This document shows, in pieces, positions 9,906 through 21,550 of a stretch of DNA of 64,000 nt (position 1 is the stretch's first letter; the number at the start of each line of letters is the position of its first letter). The notes under the pieces are model-generated. The model saw only the letters and a program-made list of their open reading frames with translations, made no database searches and was not told where the DNA came from. Location: positions 3,275,501 through 3,339,500 of the forward strand of contig NZ_AP031575.1 in NCBI RefSeq assembly GCF_040436405.1, written 5' to 3'. The position numbers and the translations under genes are program-made. The stretch comes from Marinomonas sp. THO17. GTDB taxonomy: Bacteria; Pseudomonadota; Gammaproteobacteria; Pseudomonadales; Marinomonadaceae.

Positions 9906-10873
9906 AGATACTGATTCGTGCCGATGCGTCTGTGCATATTGGCATGGGTCACAGGGTACGATGTCAGGCCTTGGTCTCAGCTTTTGAGCGTCAAGGTCAT
10001 TCATGCCAATTTGTTGTTCAGCAGGCTTGTAGCGCGTTCGCTGAACAGAATGATATTGTCATTTCACAAGAGGTAGAATTCTTGCCTATGGCCTCTGAAG
10101 CGGACCTAGTGATATTGGATCACTATGGTTATCAAGCAACAGACATTAAGACTTTGTATCATCATCAAGCGAATTTATTGGTGTTGGATGATATGAATAA
10201 CCGCGGTGAATTTCCCGCTAAATGGGTATTGAACCCCCTTGAGCAGACCTATCCTAATGCCGTACTTATGCCTCTAACAGGTAGTCGTTACGCGTTATTG
10301 CGCCCACCATTTTTAACCGCTCAAGTGAATGAAAATCCTACCAAACTCCTAGTGACGCTGGGTGGAACAGACCCACTGGCATTGACTTTACCCTTATTAA
10401 TACATTGTTTGCGGCTTGGCTTTGTGGCAAGCGATATTGTGGTTATGTTGGGCAAAAATGCCAAGCAAGCAGAACAAGTAAAAGCCTTTTGCAATTTGAA
10501 TGGGATCGAGCTTCATCAAGGTGTGGTAGACGTAACGCCCTTGATGGCTAAAAGTAAAATGGCCATTTCTGCGGCAGGCAGTACCTTGTTTGAATTGGCT
10601 TGTATGGGCGTGCCAAGTCTTTTTGTACAAGTGGCGGATAATCAAACCTTATCCCTCGAACAACATTTACCTTTAGGCTGGTGTCGGGCTTTGCGATTTG
10701 ATGACTTGCCTCAAGAGACTGTTGCTGAGCAGGTAGAAAGATTAATACATCTGGCTTGGGAGCTATGGCAAGATTCCATATGGCAAGCACAGGCGCGCAA
10801 AAAAGCACGGCAGCTAGTGGATGGAAAAGGTGCGGACAGAGTGGTGAACGCTATTCTAAGTGGTGTTAAATAG
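9902..10873 (+). CDS. pseG: UDP-sugar hydrolase PseG
   Basis: Removes UDP from UDP-2,4-diacetamido-2,4,6-trideoxy-L-altrose, the step before PseI. The N-terminus (ILIRADASVHIGMGHRVRCQ) is the typical PseG glycine-rich substrate loop; AAGSTLFELACMGVPSLFVQ near residue 225 is the GT-B-like nucleotide-binding part. At 323 residues it is too short to be a PseG-PseH fusion, so the acetyltransferase is not hidden here. It is the last plus-strand gene and converges on pseF. Confidence 0.9.
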   Translation: MKILIRADASVHIGMGHRVRCQALVSAFERQGHSCQFVVQQACSAFAEQNDIVISQEVEFLPMASEADLVILDHYGYQATDIKTLYHHQANLLVLDDMNNRGEFPAKWVLNPLEQTYPNAVLMPLTGSRYALLRPPFLTAQVNENPTKLLVTLGGTDPLALTLPLLIHCLRLGFVASDIVVMLGKNAKQAEQVKAFCNLNGIELHQGVVDVTPLMAKSKMAISAAGSTLFELACMGVPSLFVQVADNQTLSLEQHLPLGWCRALRFDDLPQETVAEQVERLIHLAWELWQDSIWQAQARKKARQLVDGKGADRVVNAILSGVK

Positions 10874-10937
10874 CTTTTTTATTGCGACTGGATGAACAGA
10901 TAATTCTGCTTTCTGCTTACGGTGAAGAGCTTATAGG

Positions 10938-11641
10938 TTAAGAAAAATTAGCATGATACAAAGCTATAAGCTGCGTTAGGCGTTGCCAATCTTCTTCCGT
11001 ATCCAAATCTTGAATACGATGTCTCGGCAACATGAAAGGTTTGGAATGTGCACTGAAAATCTCAACATCAAACCAATCTTTGGGCCTTGCCCAGTAGAAC
11101 TGTCCTGCATCGTGAATGGCTTCGGTCAGATCTTGCGAACGTTTGTTAATGTGCTCAGGAAACATGGCTGTCAATTCCCCAGATTTTGTAACCTGTAAAG
11201 CCCTTAATATTGGGAAATCGAAGGTGGTTGCAGAGAAGCAAAAGCCAATATTGGGCACATTTTCAAGGCCTTTTTGTAAGTCTTGTACAGTTAATAATGG
11301 ACAGGTGGCATAGATCAAACAGGCCATATCTACATTACAACCTTGTTGAGCTAAAAAGTGCAAGGCGTGCTGCATGACAGGGGTGGTGCCTGTGTGATGG
11401 TCGGCCAAGTCTGCTGGCCTTATAAAAGGCGTTTCAGCACCAAACTCACGGGCTACTTTGGCAATTTCTTCGCTGTCGGTGGACACAATGACTCGGTCAA
11501 AAAGCTCAGACGCCAACGCGGTTTCGATAGAATAGGCGATTAAGGGTTTGCCGTTTAAAGGCCTAATATTCTTCTTAGCAATACGCTGTGAACCGCCGCG
11601 AGCCGGTATAACCGCGATTCTAATAGGGGGAGAATCTGACA

Positions 11642-11642
<1 letters not shown>
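10938..11642 (-). CDS. pseF: CMP-pseudaminic acid synthetase PseF
   Basis: Activates pseudaminic acid with CTP to give the CMP-sugar used by Maf. A 234-residue cytidylyltransferase with AVIPARGGSQRIAKKNIRPL (nucleotide-binding loop), NGKPLIAYSIETAL and FIRPADLADHHTGTTPVMQH. Its start overlaps the pseC stop (ATGA). It is the last gene of the minus-strand pseB-pseC-pseF operon. The gap to pseG holds no clear terminator. Confidence 0.92.
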
Positions 11643-13826
<2,184 letters not shown>

Positions 13827-13966
13827 TTAGAGATTGTTGTCTTAGCAATGCTGGTGAAGTCGTAAAGTTAAATAAGATACAAACCAACTTACTGACTTAA
13901 TTATACGCTTCATTAAGTCTATCTTATATCGGCGAGAATAGTGGAAACATTAATAAAATCAATCTC

Positions 13967-14527
13967 CTATTCCTGACGAGCAGGACAGTCCATGACATGG
14001 TCATTGACCATGCCTGTGGCCTGCATAAAGGCGTAGCAAGTGGTCGCTCCAAGAAACTTAAAACCGCGCTTTTTTAAATCTTTCGCGAGACGTTTAGAAA
14101 GCTCGGTTAGGGCTGGAACCTCTTGTAAAGATTGAGCCTGATTATCAATCACTTTATGATCAGAAAACGCCCAATAATAGTCACTAAATGATCCAAATTC
14201 TTCAGCAATAGCCAGAAAGGCCTTGGCGTTGTTAATGGTGGCTTCAATTTTGGCACGATGGCGAACAATGCGCTCGTCTTGCACAAGGCGATCCACATCC
14301 TGCTCTGTCATATTGGCAACTTTTACTGGGTCAAAGTTATAAAAAGCAGCGCGATAACCTTCTCTTTTACGTAAAATCGTAATCCAGCTTAGACCTGCTT
14401 GGGCGCTTTCAAGTACAATACACTCAAACAAGGTTGCATCATCATAAACGGGAATACCCCATTCCGTATCGTGATAGTGTATGTATTCAGGCGATCCTAA
14501 ACACCAGCTGCAACGTAGGTTATCCAT
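13967..14527 (-). CDS. tag: DNA-3-methyladenine glycosylase I
   Basis: Base-excision repair enzyme that removes 3-methyladenine. The 186 residues match the family. The zinc ligands are visible as Cys and His in CSWCLGSPEYIHYHDTEWG and as the His/Cys pair in NDHVMDC near the C-terminus. LESAQAGLSWITILRKREGY is the strongly conserved helix-hairpin-helix entry. AGGAG lies 6 bases before the ATG. It appears to be a single-gene unit. Confidence 0.95.
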   Translation of the reverse strand: MDNLRCSWCLGSPEYIHYHDTEWGIPVYDDATLFECIVLESAQAGLSWITILRKREGYRAAFYNFDPVKVANMTEQDVDRLVQDERIVRHRAKIEATINNAKAFLAIAEEFGSFSDYYWAFSDHKVIDNQAQSLQEVPALTELSKRLAKDLKKRGFKFLGATTCYAFMQATGMVNDHVMDCPARQE

Positions 14528-14718
14528 TGCTAACTCCTAATTAACAGCCACAAGCGGGCGCAGGTTAAAGTGGGTAATAATAGGTGTGAATACGAATGCG
14601 CATAAGCATGAGTTGGTTAATGGCCATCCAGATTCGCACTTTTCTCAACAACATAATACATTGAAAATAGAGTGATCACATCTGAGTGAGTCATAAAGAC
14701 GGGATAGGATTTATCGGA

Positions 14719-15339
14719 ATGAAATTTAAGCCAAGTTATCGTCGTGAAGATGTTGAAGTGATCAAAGACGAATGTGTTTATCAAGGCTTTTTCGAAATGC
14801 GCAAAATGACTTTGCGCCACAGAAAATTTAATGGTGAATGGAGTCAGCCCATGACACGGGAAATGATGGTACGCAATGATGCCGTCTGTGTGTTGTTGTT
14901 TGATCCAGTCGCGGACAAAGTACTCTTGATTGAACAGTTTCGTCCAGCAGTATTACGAAAGGAATCTCCTTGGTTATTGGAGTTGGTCGCTGGTATGGTA
15001 GAAGAGGGCGAAGACGATCAGCAAGTGGCTCGCCGTGAAGCCATGGAAGAAGCTGGTGTAGAAGTAAAACGTTTAGAGTACATGTTTAAGTTTGTTCCTT
15101 CGCCAGGCGGCTTGGTGGAATATTTGCGTATGTACGCTGGTGAATTTGATGCCAGTAAAGTGGATCTTAGTCGCAGTCATGGCTTAGCGGACGAAAATGA
15201 AGACATAAAACTGCATTTAGTCTCAGCGGATGATGCCATTGCTTTATTACAACAGGATATTGAAAACGCCAGTACCATTATGGGATTACAATGGTTTGCA
15301 TTGCATAAATCAGAACTTGTAAACAGGTGGTGTGAATAA
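14719..15339 (+). CDS. nudF: ADP-ribose pyrophosphatase (Nudix)
   Basis: Hydrolyses ADP-ribose to AMP and ribose-5-phosphate. The Nudix box is complete, from GMVEEGEDD through RREAMEEAG, and is followed by the NudF-specific PSPGG and LADENEDI. I prefer ATG 14719 (206 residues); an upstream GTG at 14686 would add 11 residues but neither has a strong ribosome site. It starts the plus-strand cluster that runs on to parE, which resembles the E. coli nudF-yqiB-cpdA-yqiA-parE order. Confidence 0.9.
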   Translation: MKFKPSYRREDVEVIKDECVYQGFFEMRKMTLRHRKFNGEWSQPMTREMMVRNDAVCVLLFDPVADKVLLIEQFRPAVLRKESPWLLELVAGMVEEGEDDQQVARREAMEEAGVEVKRLEYMFKFVPSPGGLVEYLRMYAGEFDASKVDLSRSHGLADENEDIKLHLVSADDAIALLQQDIENASTIMGLQWFALHKSELVNRWCE

Positions 15340-15343
15340 CATT

Positions 15344-16309
15344 ATGATAAAAGACTGTATTAAGGAGCTAAGAAAACTGCCTTTTTTCGAACCTGTACTA
15401 GGCTTGGCTTCTTTCCTATTCATGTGTGTAAATGTGTGTTTCTGGTCGCTAATGGCGCATTTAGTGGCGCCTTTATTATTAGGTAGTGACAAGCATAAAG
15501 CCATGGCTGAAGACTATTTTGATCGTTTGTTTAACGGTTGGGTGGCTGCGAATGAATGGTGGTTTAAACAGATTCTTGATGTGCATTGGGATTTAGATGA
15601 CAGCATGGTCACTGACTTTAATCGCTGGAGTTTGATGATTTCCAATCACAGATCTTGGGTGGATGTGTTTATTCTCTTGGCGCAGATACAAGGCAAACGT
15701 CCATTACCAAGAGTCTTTATGAAACAGGCTTTATTTTGGATGCCGTTTGTTGGTACTGCTACCTACATCATGGGCTTTCCCTATATGAAGCGATACAGCA
15801 AGGAAACCTTGGCGAAAAAGCCTCACCTTGCAGGAAAAGATTTGGCCACCACCAAGCGCTCATGTGAGCGTTTGCTAAATCGCCCCAATTCCATTTTAAC
15901 CTTTGTGGAAGGGACACGATTTACACAGGCAAAACAAGAAGCTCAGGCATCTCAATATCAACATTTGCTGAAGCCAAAAGCGGGTGGCGTAGGTTTTATT
16001 TTGCAAACCATGCCGCAACGTATTAATAGTATTACTGATCTCAACGTGCTGTACGATCAAGCCAATATTTCTGGCTGGGATGTGTTGTGCGGTCGCTTGA
16101 GTAAAGCTAAGGTGATGGTTCGAGAAGTGGCCTTACCTGAGAGTTTCTTGTCGGCTGAGTTTCGCCCAGCCGATCAAGACAGAGACGCCTTTTTTGAGTG
16201 GTTTAACCTATACTGGCACGATAAGGATGTCAGAATGGGTCATCAGTTAGACGCGCTTAAAGCATCTGAAGCCAGCCCAGAAAAAGCGGTCACGGAAGGA
16301 AAGACTTAA
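15344..16309 (+). CDS. PlsC/YihG-type acyltransferase
   Basis: Membrane lysophospholipid acyltransferase, probably acting on 1-acylglycerol-3-phosphate. One N-terminal hydrophobic segment (about residues 20-50), then the HX4D motif in NHRSWVD, FMKQALFWMPFVG, and the third motif FVEGTRF. Long C-terminal part as in YihG. The start could also be GTG 15332, which overlaps the nudF stop region. It occupies the place that cpdA has in the E. coli cluster. Substrate inferred only from family. Confidence 0.82.
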   Translation: MIKDCIKELRKLPFFEPVLGLASFLFMCVNVCFWSLMAHLVAPLLLGSDKHKAMAEDYFDRLFNGWVAANEWWFKQILDVHWDLDDSMVTDFNRWSLMISNHRSWVDVFILLAQIQGKRPLPRVFMKQALFWMPFVGTATYIMGFPYMKRYSKETLAKKPHLAGKDLATTKRSCERLLNRPNSILTFVEGTRFTQAKQEAQASQYQHLLKPKAGGVGFILQTMPQRINSITDLNVLYDQANISGWDVLCGRLSKAKVMVREVALPESFLSAEFRPADQDRDAFFEWFNLYWHDKDVRMGHQLDALKASEASPEKAVTEGKT

Positions 16310-16314
16310 CCTGA

Positions 16315-16791
16315 ATGATGAGTGTGATGAAAAAAACCAACAAGCAATACGTTCCAGACTTGGTTAGCTTGCAGCTACTCGGCGAATTGAATTATCGTCG
16401 TATCGGCAGGATTATGCGCGGCCAAGAAAAAGCGTTGGAGTGGCATTTTTCCATTCACACAAACGGTGACCAAGAAAGTCGTTTGCGCTTGTCATTAAAG
16501 GAAGAAAGCAAATTCACCACGGAAATTGCCTTAGAGTTTGGTCCGCAAACTAAGAAAAAATTGCTGTTTGAAACCTCCTTGTCAATGACCATTCGCTTGT
16601 ATCATGATGTCAGTATCGCTGAAATTACCGATGGTCATAGACAATACAGTGGCTCTTACCCTTATCCAAACGATGCCATGTTGCATCGTGATGAAAAGTT
16701 TCGTTTGAATCAGCAATTGGCAGACCTGTTAGAGCTTTGTTTAAAGCACGGACATCGACTTGATCACCCTTTACCTTTTCAGTTTGCCTAA
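16315..16791 (+). CDS. yqiB: DUF1249 family protein (YqiB-like)
   Basis: A 158-residue protein of the DUF1249/YqiB family, whose function is unknown. KQYVPDLVSLQLLGELNYRR near the start and a C-terminal LNQQLADLLELCLKHGH are recognisable. Its position between nudF and yqiA/parE is conserved in gammaproteobacteria, which supports the call. Several in-frame ATGs lie at 16315-16329, so the exact start is uncertain by up to four codons. Confidence 0.82.
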   Translation: MMSVMKKTNKQYVPDLVSLQLLGELNYRRIGRIMRGQEKALEWHFSIHTNGDQESRLRLSLKEESKFTTEIALEFGPQTKKKLLFETSLSMTIRLYHDVSIAEITDGHRQYSGSYPYPNDAMLHRDEKFRLNQQLADLLELCLKHGHRLDHPLPFQFA

Positions 16792-16818
16792 TGTTTCTTC
16801 TTCAATAAGGCATTTTGT

Positions 16819-17400
16819 ATGGCCGTATTAATATATATCCACGGTTTCAACAGTTCCGAACGTTCTCATAAAGCCAGTGTGATGCAACAAGCAGCAAAGC
16901 AAGCGGGTGTACCGAACGCTGTGTTGTCTCCACGTTTATCATGGCGTCCTAAACAGGCTATTGCTGAACTAGAAAGCTTAATCGAATCCCATTTGTCAGC
17001 AGGTGTGGCATTAATTGGCAGCTCTTTGGGTGGTTTTTATGGGGCCTATCTGGCCGAAAAATATCAACTTCCTTGTATCATGGTGAACCCTGCAGTGGAT
17101 GCGCCTGTGTTATTAACGTCTTATCTTGGTCCACAGCACAATCCTTATACTGGAGAGGAATATATACTCACCCAACAGCATATGATGGAATTAGAATCTC
17201 TCGTGATAGAGAAACCCACGGCAGAATTATATTGGTTGATGTTACAAGAAGGAGATGAAGTGTTGGATTATCGCGCCGCGCTCAAGGCGTTTCCCAAAAC
17301 GGCGAAATTGACGTTGGAAGCCAATGGTGACCACAGCTTTGTCGATTTTCAGCGTTACGCCTCGGAAATCCTACAATTTGCTCAAATACTAGACAACTAA
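16819..17400 (+). CDS. yqiA: YqiA family alpha/beta hydrolase (esterase)
   Basis: Small single-domain esterase of 193 residues. AVLIYIHGFNSSERSHKA holds the oxyanion loop, GSSLGGFYGAYLAEKY the nucleophile elbow with its serine, and a late Asp with GDHSFVDF completes the triad. E. coli YqiA lies directly upstream of parE, as here. AAGG lies 8 bases before the ATG. The physiological substrate is not known. Confidence 0.9.
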   Translation: MAVLIYIHGFNSSERSHKASVMQQAAKQAGVPNAVLSPRLSWRPKQAIAELESLIESHLSAGVALIGSSLGGFYGAYLAEKYQLPCIMVNPAVDAPVLLTSYLGPQHNPYTGEEYILTQQHMMELESLVIEKPTAELYWLMLQEGDEVLDYRAALKAFPKTAKLTLEANGDHSFVDFQRYASEILQFAQILDN

Positions 17401-17529
17401 GCCTGCTTTTATTGTGCTATTTCAAACTTAATACAAGCAATGATAGACTCTCAGACCATGGTTATTAAGTTTGAATGCCATTGCAGATACTCTGTATTTG
17501 GTAGTCTTTGATTGGAAGAAAAAATACGC

Positions 17530-19428
17530 ATGTCAGTAAAAGAATATAACGCCGGATCGATAGAGGTTTTAAGTGGATTAGAGCCCGTTCAGAAACGTCC
17601 AGGAATGTACACGGACACCACTCGACCAAACCACCTAGGTCAAGAAGTCATCGATAACTCAGTGGATGAAGCGTTAGCAAAACATGCCGATCGCATTGAA
17701 GTGATTCTCTACAAAGACGGTTCCTTAAGTGTGGAAGATAATGGCCGTGGTATGCCGGTGGACATTCACCCTGAAGAAGGTGTGTCAGGGGTAGAATTGA
17801 TTCTGACCAAACTGCATGCCGGGGGTAAATTCTCTGGTGATAATTATCAATTCTCGGGAGGCTTACATGGCGTAGGTGTCTCGGTGGTGAATGCTTTATC
17901 CACCTCTTTGGAAGTGTGGGTGAAACGCAACGGAATCCAATATCATATTGGTTTTGAGAACGGCTTTAAAACGTCTGAATTAACCGAAATTGGCACGGTC
18001 GGTAAGAAAAATACCGGCACCAAGGTGAAGTTCAGTCCAGACCCTAAATACTTCGACAGTTCAAAATTCTCTTTGTCTCGTCTGAAACACCTGTTAAAAG
18101 CCAAAGCCGTGCTGTGTTCTGGTTTGCACATGGTGTTTATTGACCAAAGTGGTAGCGAAGAAGTTCGCGAAGAATGGTTCTTCCAAGACGGCTTAAACGA
18201 TTACCTTGCGTCAGCAAACGAAGGCTTTGCCTTGTTGCCGGAAGCCCCTTTTGTGGGCGGTTTAACAGAGAAAACCCAAGGGGTTGATTGGGCTGTACAA
18301 TGGCTTCCGGAAGGGGGGGAACTGGTTATGGAAAGCTATGTTAACCTGATTCCAACTGCGCAAGGCGGTACGCACGTCAATGGATTGCGTACAGGTTTGT
18401 TGGATGCCATTCGTGAATTCTGTGATTTCCACAACCTTTTGCCCCGTGGCATCAAACTCACTGCGGAAGACGTCTGGGACAGATGCAGCTATGTGTTGTC
18501 TGCCAAACTGCAAGAGCCGCAATTCTCCGGACAAACCAAAGAGCGCTTATCGTCGCGTCAAATCGTGCCATTTATTTCTGCTACCGTAAAAGACGCTTTC
18601 AGTTTGTGGCTGAACAAGCACGTTGACGATGGTAAAAAGATTGCTGAATTGGTCATTAGCAGCGCGCAGAAGCGTCTTAAAGCCAGCAAAAAAGTGGTGC
18701 GCAAAAAGATCACGCAAGGCCCGGCTTTACCCGGCAAATTAGCCGACTGTGTGGGGCAAGACTCCTCTCGTAGTGAACTTTTCCTCGTGGAAGGGGACTC
18801 GGCGGGTGGCTCGGCAAAACAAGCGCGGGAAAAAGACTTTCAAGCCATCTTGCCATTGCGCGGTAAGATTCTGAACTCTTGGGAAGTGGATTCTGGACAA
18901 GTTCTGGCCTCACAAGAGATTCACGATATCTCAGTGGCCTTGGGTGTTGACCCAAGTGACGAAGACTTGAGCGGATTACGTTATGGCAAGGTGTGTATTC
19001 TGGCCGATGCGGACTCGGATGGTTTGCACATCGCGACCTTGATTTGCGCCTTGTTTGTGCGTCACTTCCCTGCTTTGGTGAATAACGGTCACGTGTTCGT
19101 TGCCATGCCACCCTTGTATCGTATCGATGTGGGCAAAGAGGTGTATTATGCCTTGGATGACGAAGAAAAAGACATCATTCTGCATAAAATTGCCGCTGAG
19201 AACAAACGCAGCACACCCAATGTTCAGCGTTTCAAAGGGCTAGGTGAAATGAACCCAGCGCAATTGCGAGAAACCACCATGGCACCCGATACGCGTCGTT
19301 TAATACAACTAACCATGGAAGATAAATTGGACACAGACGAGTTGTTGGACAAACTTTTATCGAAAAAACGCGCTGGGGATCGCAAAAATTGGCTGGAAAC
19401 CTACGGCAACCTCGCCGTAGTGGATTGA
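17530..19428 (+). CDS. parE: DNA topoisomerase IV subunit B
   Basis: ATPase subunit of topoisomerase IV, which unlinks daughter chromosomes with ParC. The GHKL ATPase domain shows the conserved Asn/Glu in DNSVDEA, VEDNGRGMPVDIH and GGLHGVGVSVVNALS; the transducer domain follows, then TOPRIM with ELFLVEGDSAGGSA and ADADSDG. ATG 17530 gives 632 residues, near E. coli ParE (630), with GGAAGA 10 bases upstream. It closes the nudF-parE cluster. parC is not in the window. Confidence 0.96.
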   Translation: MSVKEYNAGSIEVLSGLEPVQKRPGMYTDTTRPNHLGQEVIDNSVDEALAKHADRIEVILYKDGSLSVEDNGRGMPVDIHPEEGVSGVELILTKLHAGGKFSGDNYQFSGGLHGVGVSVVNALSTSLEVWVKRNGIQYHIGFENGFKTSELTEIGTVGKKNTGTKVKFSPDPKYFDSSKFSLSRLKHLLKAKAVLCSGLHMVFIDQSGSEEVREEWFFQDGLNDYLASANEGFALLPEAPFVGGLTEKTQGVDWAVQWLPEGGELVMESYVNLIPTAQGGTHVNGLRTGLLDAIREFCDFHNLLPRGIKLTAEDVWDRCSYVLSAKLQEPQFSGQTKERLSSRQIVPFISATVKDAFSLWLNKHVDDGKKIAELVISSAQKRLKASKKVVRKKITQGPALPGKLADCVGQDSSRSELFLVEGDSAGGSAKQAREKDFQAILPLRGKILNSWEVDSGQVLASQEIHDISVALGVDPSDEDLSGLRYGKVCILADADSDGLHIATLICALFVRHFPALVNNGHVFVAMPPLYRIDVGKEVYYALDDEEKDIILHKIAAENKRSTPNVQRFKGLGEMNPAQLRETTMAPDTRRLIQLTMEDKLDTDELLDKLLSKKRAGDRKNWLETYGNLAVVD

Positions 19429-19499
19429 TAAAAAATGCCAAGCACTGTTATCGAAGGCGAGCTAAACTTAATGAAGGTCCAATCAATTGGAATAGGTGA

Positions 19500-20114
19500 A
19501 TGTCTGAAGAAAATGCAAATGAAATTATCAGTGAAGAAGTGCTCTATGAAAGGATTGATCACTACTTACTGAAATTTGGTACAGACAGGTCGCTGCTGTG
19601 CGTTTCTGAGCTGGACGGCTTCCTGACGGCACTAGGTTGTTCAGCCAAAGAATTAGAGCCCGATTTATGGTTGAATGCCATCTGGGGTGCGGATGAAGAT
19701 CAGCCTGTGTGGGAATCTTCTGAACAAGAAGATGAGTTTTTAAGTTTGGTATTGATCATGTACATGGAAGCGATGAACAGTCTGCTATTTGGTGAATTCA
19801 GCCCTGTTTACCTTGAGCAGGAGTTCGAAGGAGAATCGACTTTATTGGTCGAAGAGTGGTGTTCTGGTTTTATACGTGGCATCAAATTACTCGGGGTCGG
19901 CATAGGCGGGGATCGAGACTTTTTCGATGAAGCCTTGGCGCCATTAAGGCTGTTTGGCACGGAAGCCGGTTTGTCTAAAATCGAATTTATGTTAACCGAA
20001 GAAGTGGACTTCTGGCGCGACATGATTGAGCCATCGGTGATGCGACTTATTCAGCATTATCATCCCGATATGCAGATTGGTGAAAAGCTCAGTGATTCGC
20101 GAATTCTCCATTAG
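19500..20114 (+). CDS. YecA/UPF0149 family protein
   Basis: A 204-residue acidic protein of the UPF0149 (YecA) family, with LCVSELDGFLTALGCSAKEL and the C-terminal EEWCSGFIRGIKL helix. The family is uncharacterised; some members carry a C-terminal SEC-C zinc motif, and none is seen here. It follows parE by 71 bases and ends at a bidirectional terminator. Confidence 0.8.
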   Translation: MSEENANEIISEEVLYERIDHYLLKFGTDRSLLCVSELDGFLTALGCSAKELEPDLWLNAIWGADEDQPVWESSEQEDEFLSLVLIMYMEAMNSLLFGEFSPVYLEQEFEGESTLLVEEWCSGFIRGIKLLGVGIGGDRDFFDEALAPLRLFGTEAGLSKIEFMLTEEVDFWRDMIEPSVMRLIQHYHPDMQIGEKLSDSRILH

Positions 20115-20143
20115 AGCTGGTGGTCGATAAAAAGTAAGTGATA

Positions 20144-20173
20144 AAAAAACGGAGCAAAATGGCTCCGTTTTTT
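20144..20173. terminator. Bidirectional terminator
   Basis: A-rich run plus CGGAGC, loop AAAATG, then GCTCCG plus a T run. With A's before and T's after, it can serve both the yecA-like gene and the convergent aminotransferase gene. Confidence 0.9.
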
Positions 20174-20193
20174 CTGTATAAAGGTGATTGCGG

Positions 20194-21390
20194 TTAGCCA
20201 ACTACCTTGGCGATACTGTCACACAAATAATCAATATTGTCATCACTCACACCAGCTACACTCATGCGTCCAGTATCGGCAATATAAATGGAAAATTCAC
20301 TGCGCAGGCGGCGTACTTGCTCAAGTGTTAAACCTGAGTAGGAGAACATGCCGCGTTGATCTTGAATGAAACTGAAGTCTTTACTGACACCAGAGGCTGC
20401 CAGTTTGATCACCAGTTTTTCGCGTAAACCATTGATGCGATTACGCATCTCGGCAACTTCTGTCTCCCATTCTGCTCTCAATTCAGGGTGACTCATAATA
20501 GTATGAACCACAGTGGCACCGTGAGCAGGTGGCATAGAATAGTTAGCACGAATCGCTTGCCCAATAATGGAGAAGGCATTTTTTGCTTCTTCGCCCGTTT
20601 CTGCGATAACGCTTAAGCCACCACAACGATCTCGATAAATGCCGAAATTCTTAGAGAAGGAGTTAGCAATCAACATGCTAGGTACGCGTTCTGCCATGTA
20701 GCGAAGACCAGCCATGTCTTCTTCTAAACCATCACCGAAACCTTGGTAAGCCGCATCAATAAGTGGTAATAAACCGCGCTTGTTGACCAAGTCGGTTAAC
20801 GCTTCCCAGTGTGCCATCTTAAGATCCACACCTGTGGGATTATGGCAGCATGCGTGCAGAAGAAGAACATCACCTTGTTTGGTTTCCGCTTCCAGCTTGG
20901 TCATCATATCGTCAAAGCGAACACCATTGGTCACAGAATCGTAGTAAGGGTAGGCAATGACTTCGACGCCAGCCGAGTTGAAGATAGACTCATGATTCCC
21001 CCAAGTTGGATCACTCACCCATAAACGAGCACCTTTCAAGTTGGCACTAATGAAATCCGCCGCTACCTTAAGGGCGCCAGTGCCGCCCGGTGTTTGTGTT
21101 GACTGAATGCGACCTTGTTTAATGATGTCGCTGTCTTTGCCTAACAAGAGTTCCTGAATAATAGGTGAAAATTCCGTCGCACCATACACACCTAAGTAGC
21201 TTTTGGTGATTTCATTCTCCACCATCATGGCTTCGGCTTTTTTAACACTATGTAAAATTGGCGTTTGGCCTGCATCGTCTTTATATACACCCACACCCAA
21301 ATCAATTTTTTTGGGATTAGGGTCTTGTTGATGTGCCACGATAAGAGCGAGAAGAGGGTCGCCAGGAACAGCTTTTAGGTGCTTAAACAT
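20194..21390 (-). CDS. Aromatic/aspartate aminotransferase (AspC/TyrB family)
   Basis: Class I PLP aminotransferase of 398 residues that interconverts Asp, Tyr or Phe with their oxo acids. The N-terminus (FKHLKAVPGDPLLALI) is typical of the gammaproteobacterial TyrB/PhhC-like group. VSDPTWGNHESIFNSAG, LLHACCHNPTGVDL and the PLP lysine in NSFSKNFGIYRDRCG are all present. The two substrate arginines lie in expected regions. AspC and TyrB cannot be separated from sequence alone. Confidence 0.9.
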   Translation of the reverse strand: MFKHLKAVPGDPLLALIVAHQQDPNPKKIDLGVGVYKDDAGQTPILHSVKKAEAMMVENEITKSYLGVYGATEFSPIIQELLLGKDSDIIKQGRIQSTQTPGGTGALKVAADFISANLKGARLWVSDPTWGNHESIFNSAGVEVIAYPYYDSVTNGVRFDDMMTKLEAETKQGDVLLLHACCHNPTGVDLKMAHWEALTDLVNKRGLLPLIDAAYQGFGDGLEEDMAGLRYMAERVPSMLIANSFSKNFGIYRDRCGGLSVIAETGEEAKNAFSIIGQAIRANYSMPPAHGATVVHTIMSHPELRAEWETEVAEMRNRINGLREKLVIKLAASGVSKDFSFIQDQRGMFSYSGLTLEQVRRLRSEFSIYIADTGRMSVAGVSDDNIDYLCDSIAKVVG

Positions 21391-21550
21391 GATTTTAATG
21401 GGGTCCTTGTGTACTTTTAGTATTTTGTCTTACTTGAAATAAATAGGGTAATAAATAGCGCAATTAATAATGTAATAAATAGCGCTCTGAACCCTTGCAA
21501 CAAACAATACGCCATTCTGCCGAAATTATGGCAAAATACAATCCAAGGAA

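Noticed and set aside
9902-10873. PseG-PseH fusion
   Set aside because: At 323 residues there is no room for a GNAT domain, and none is seen at the C-terminus.
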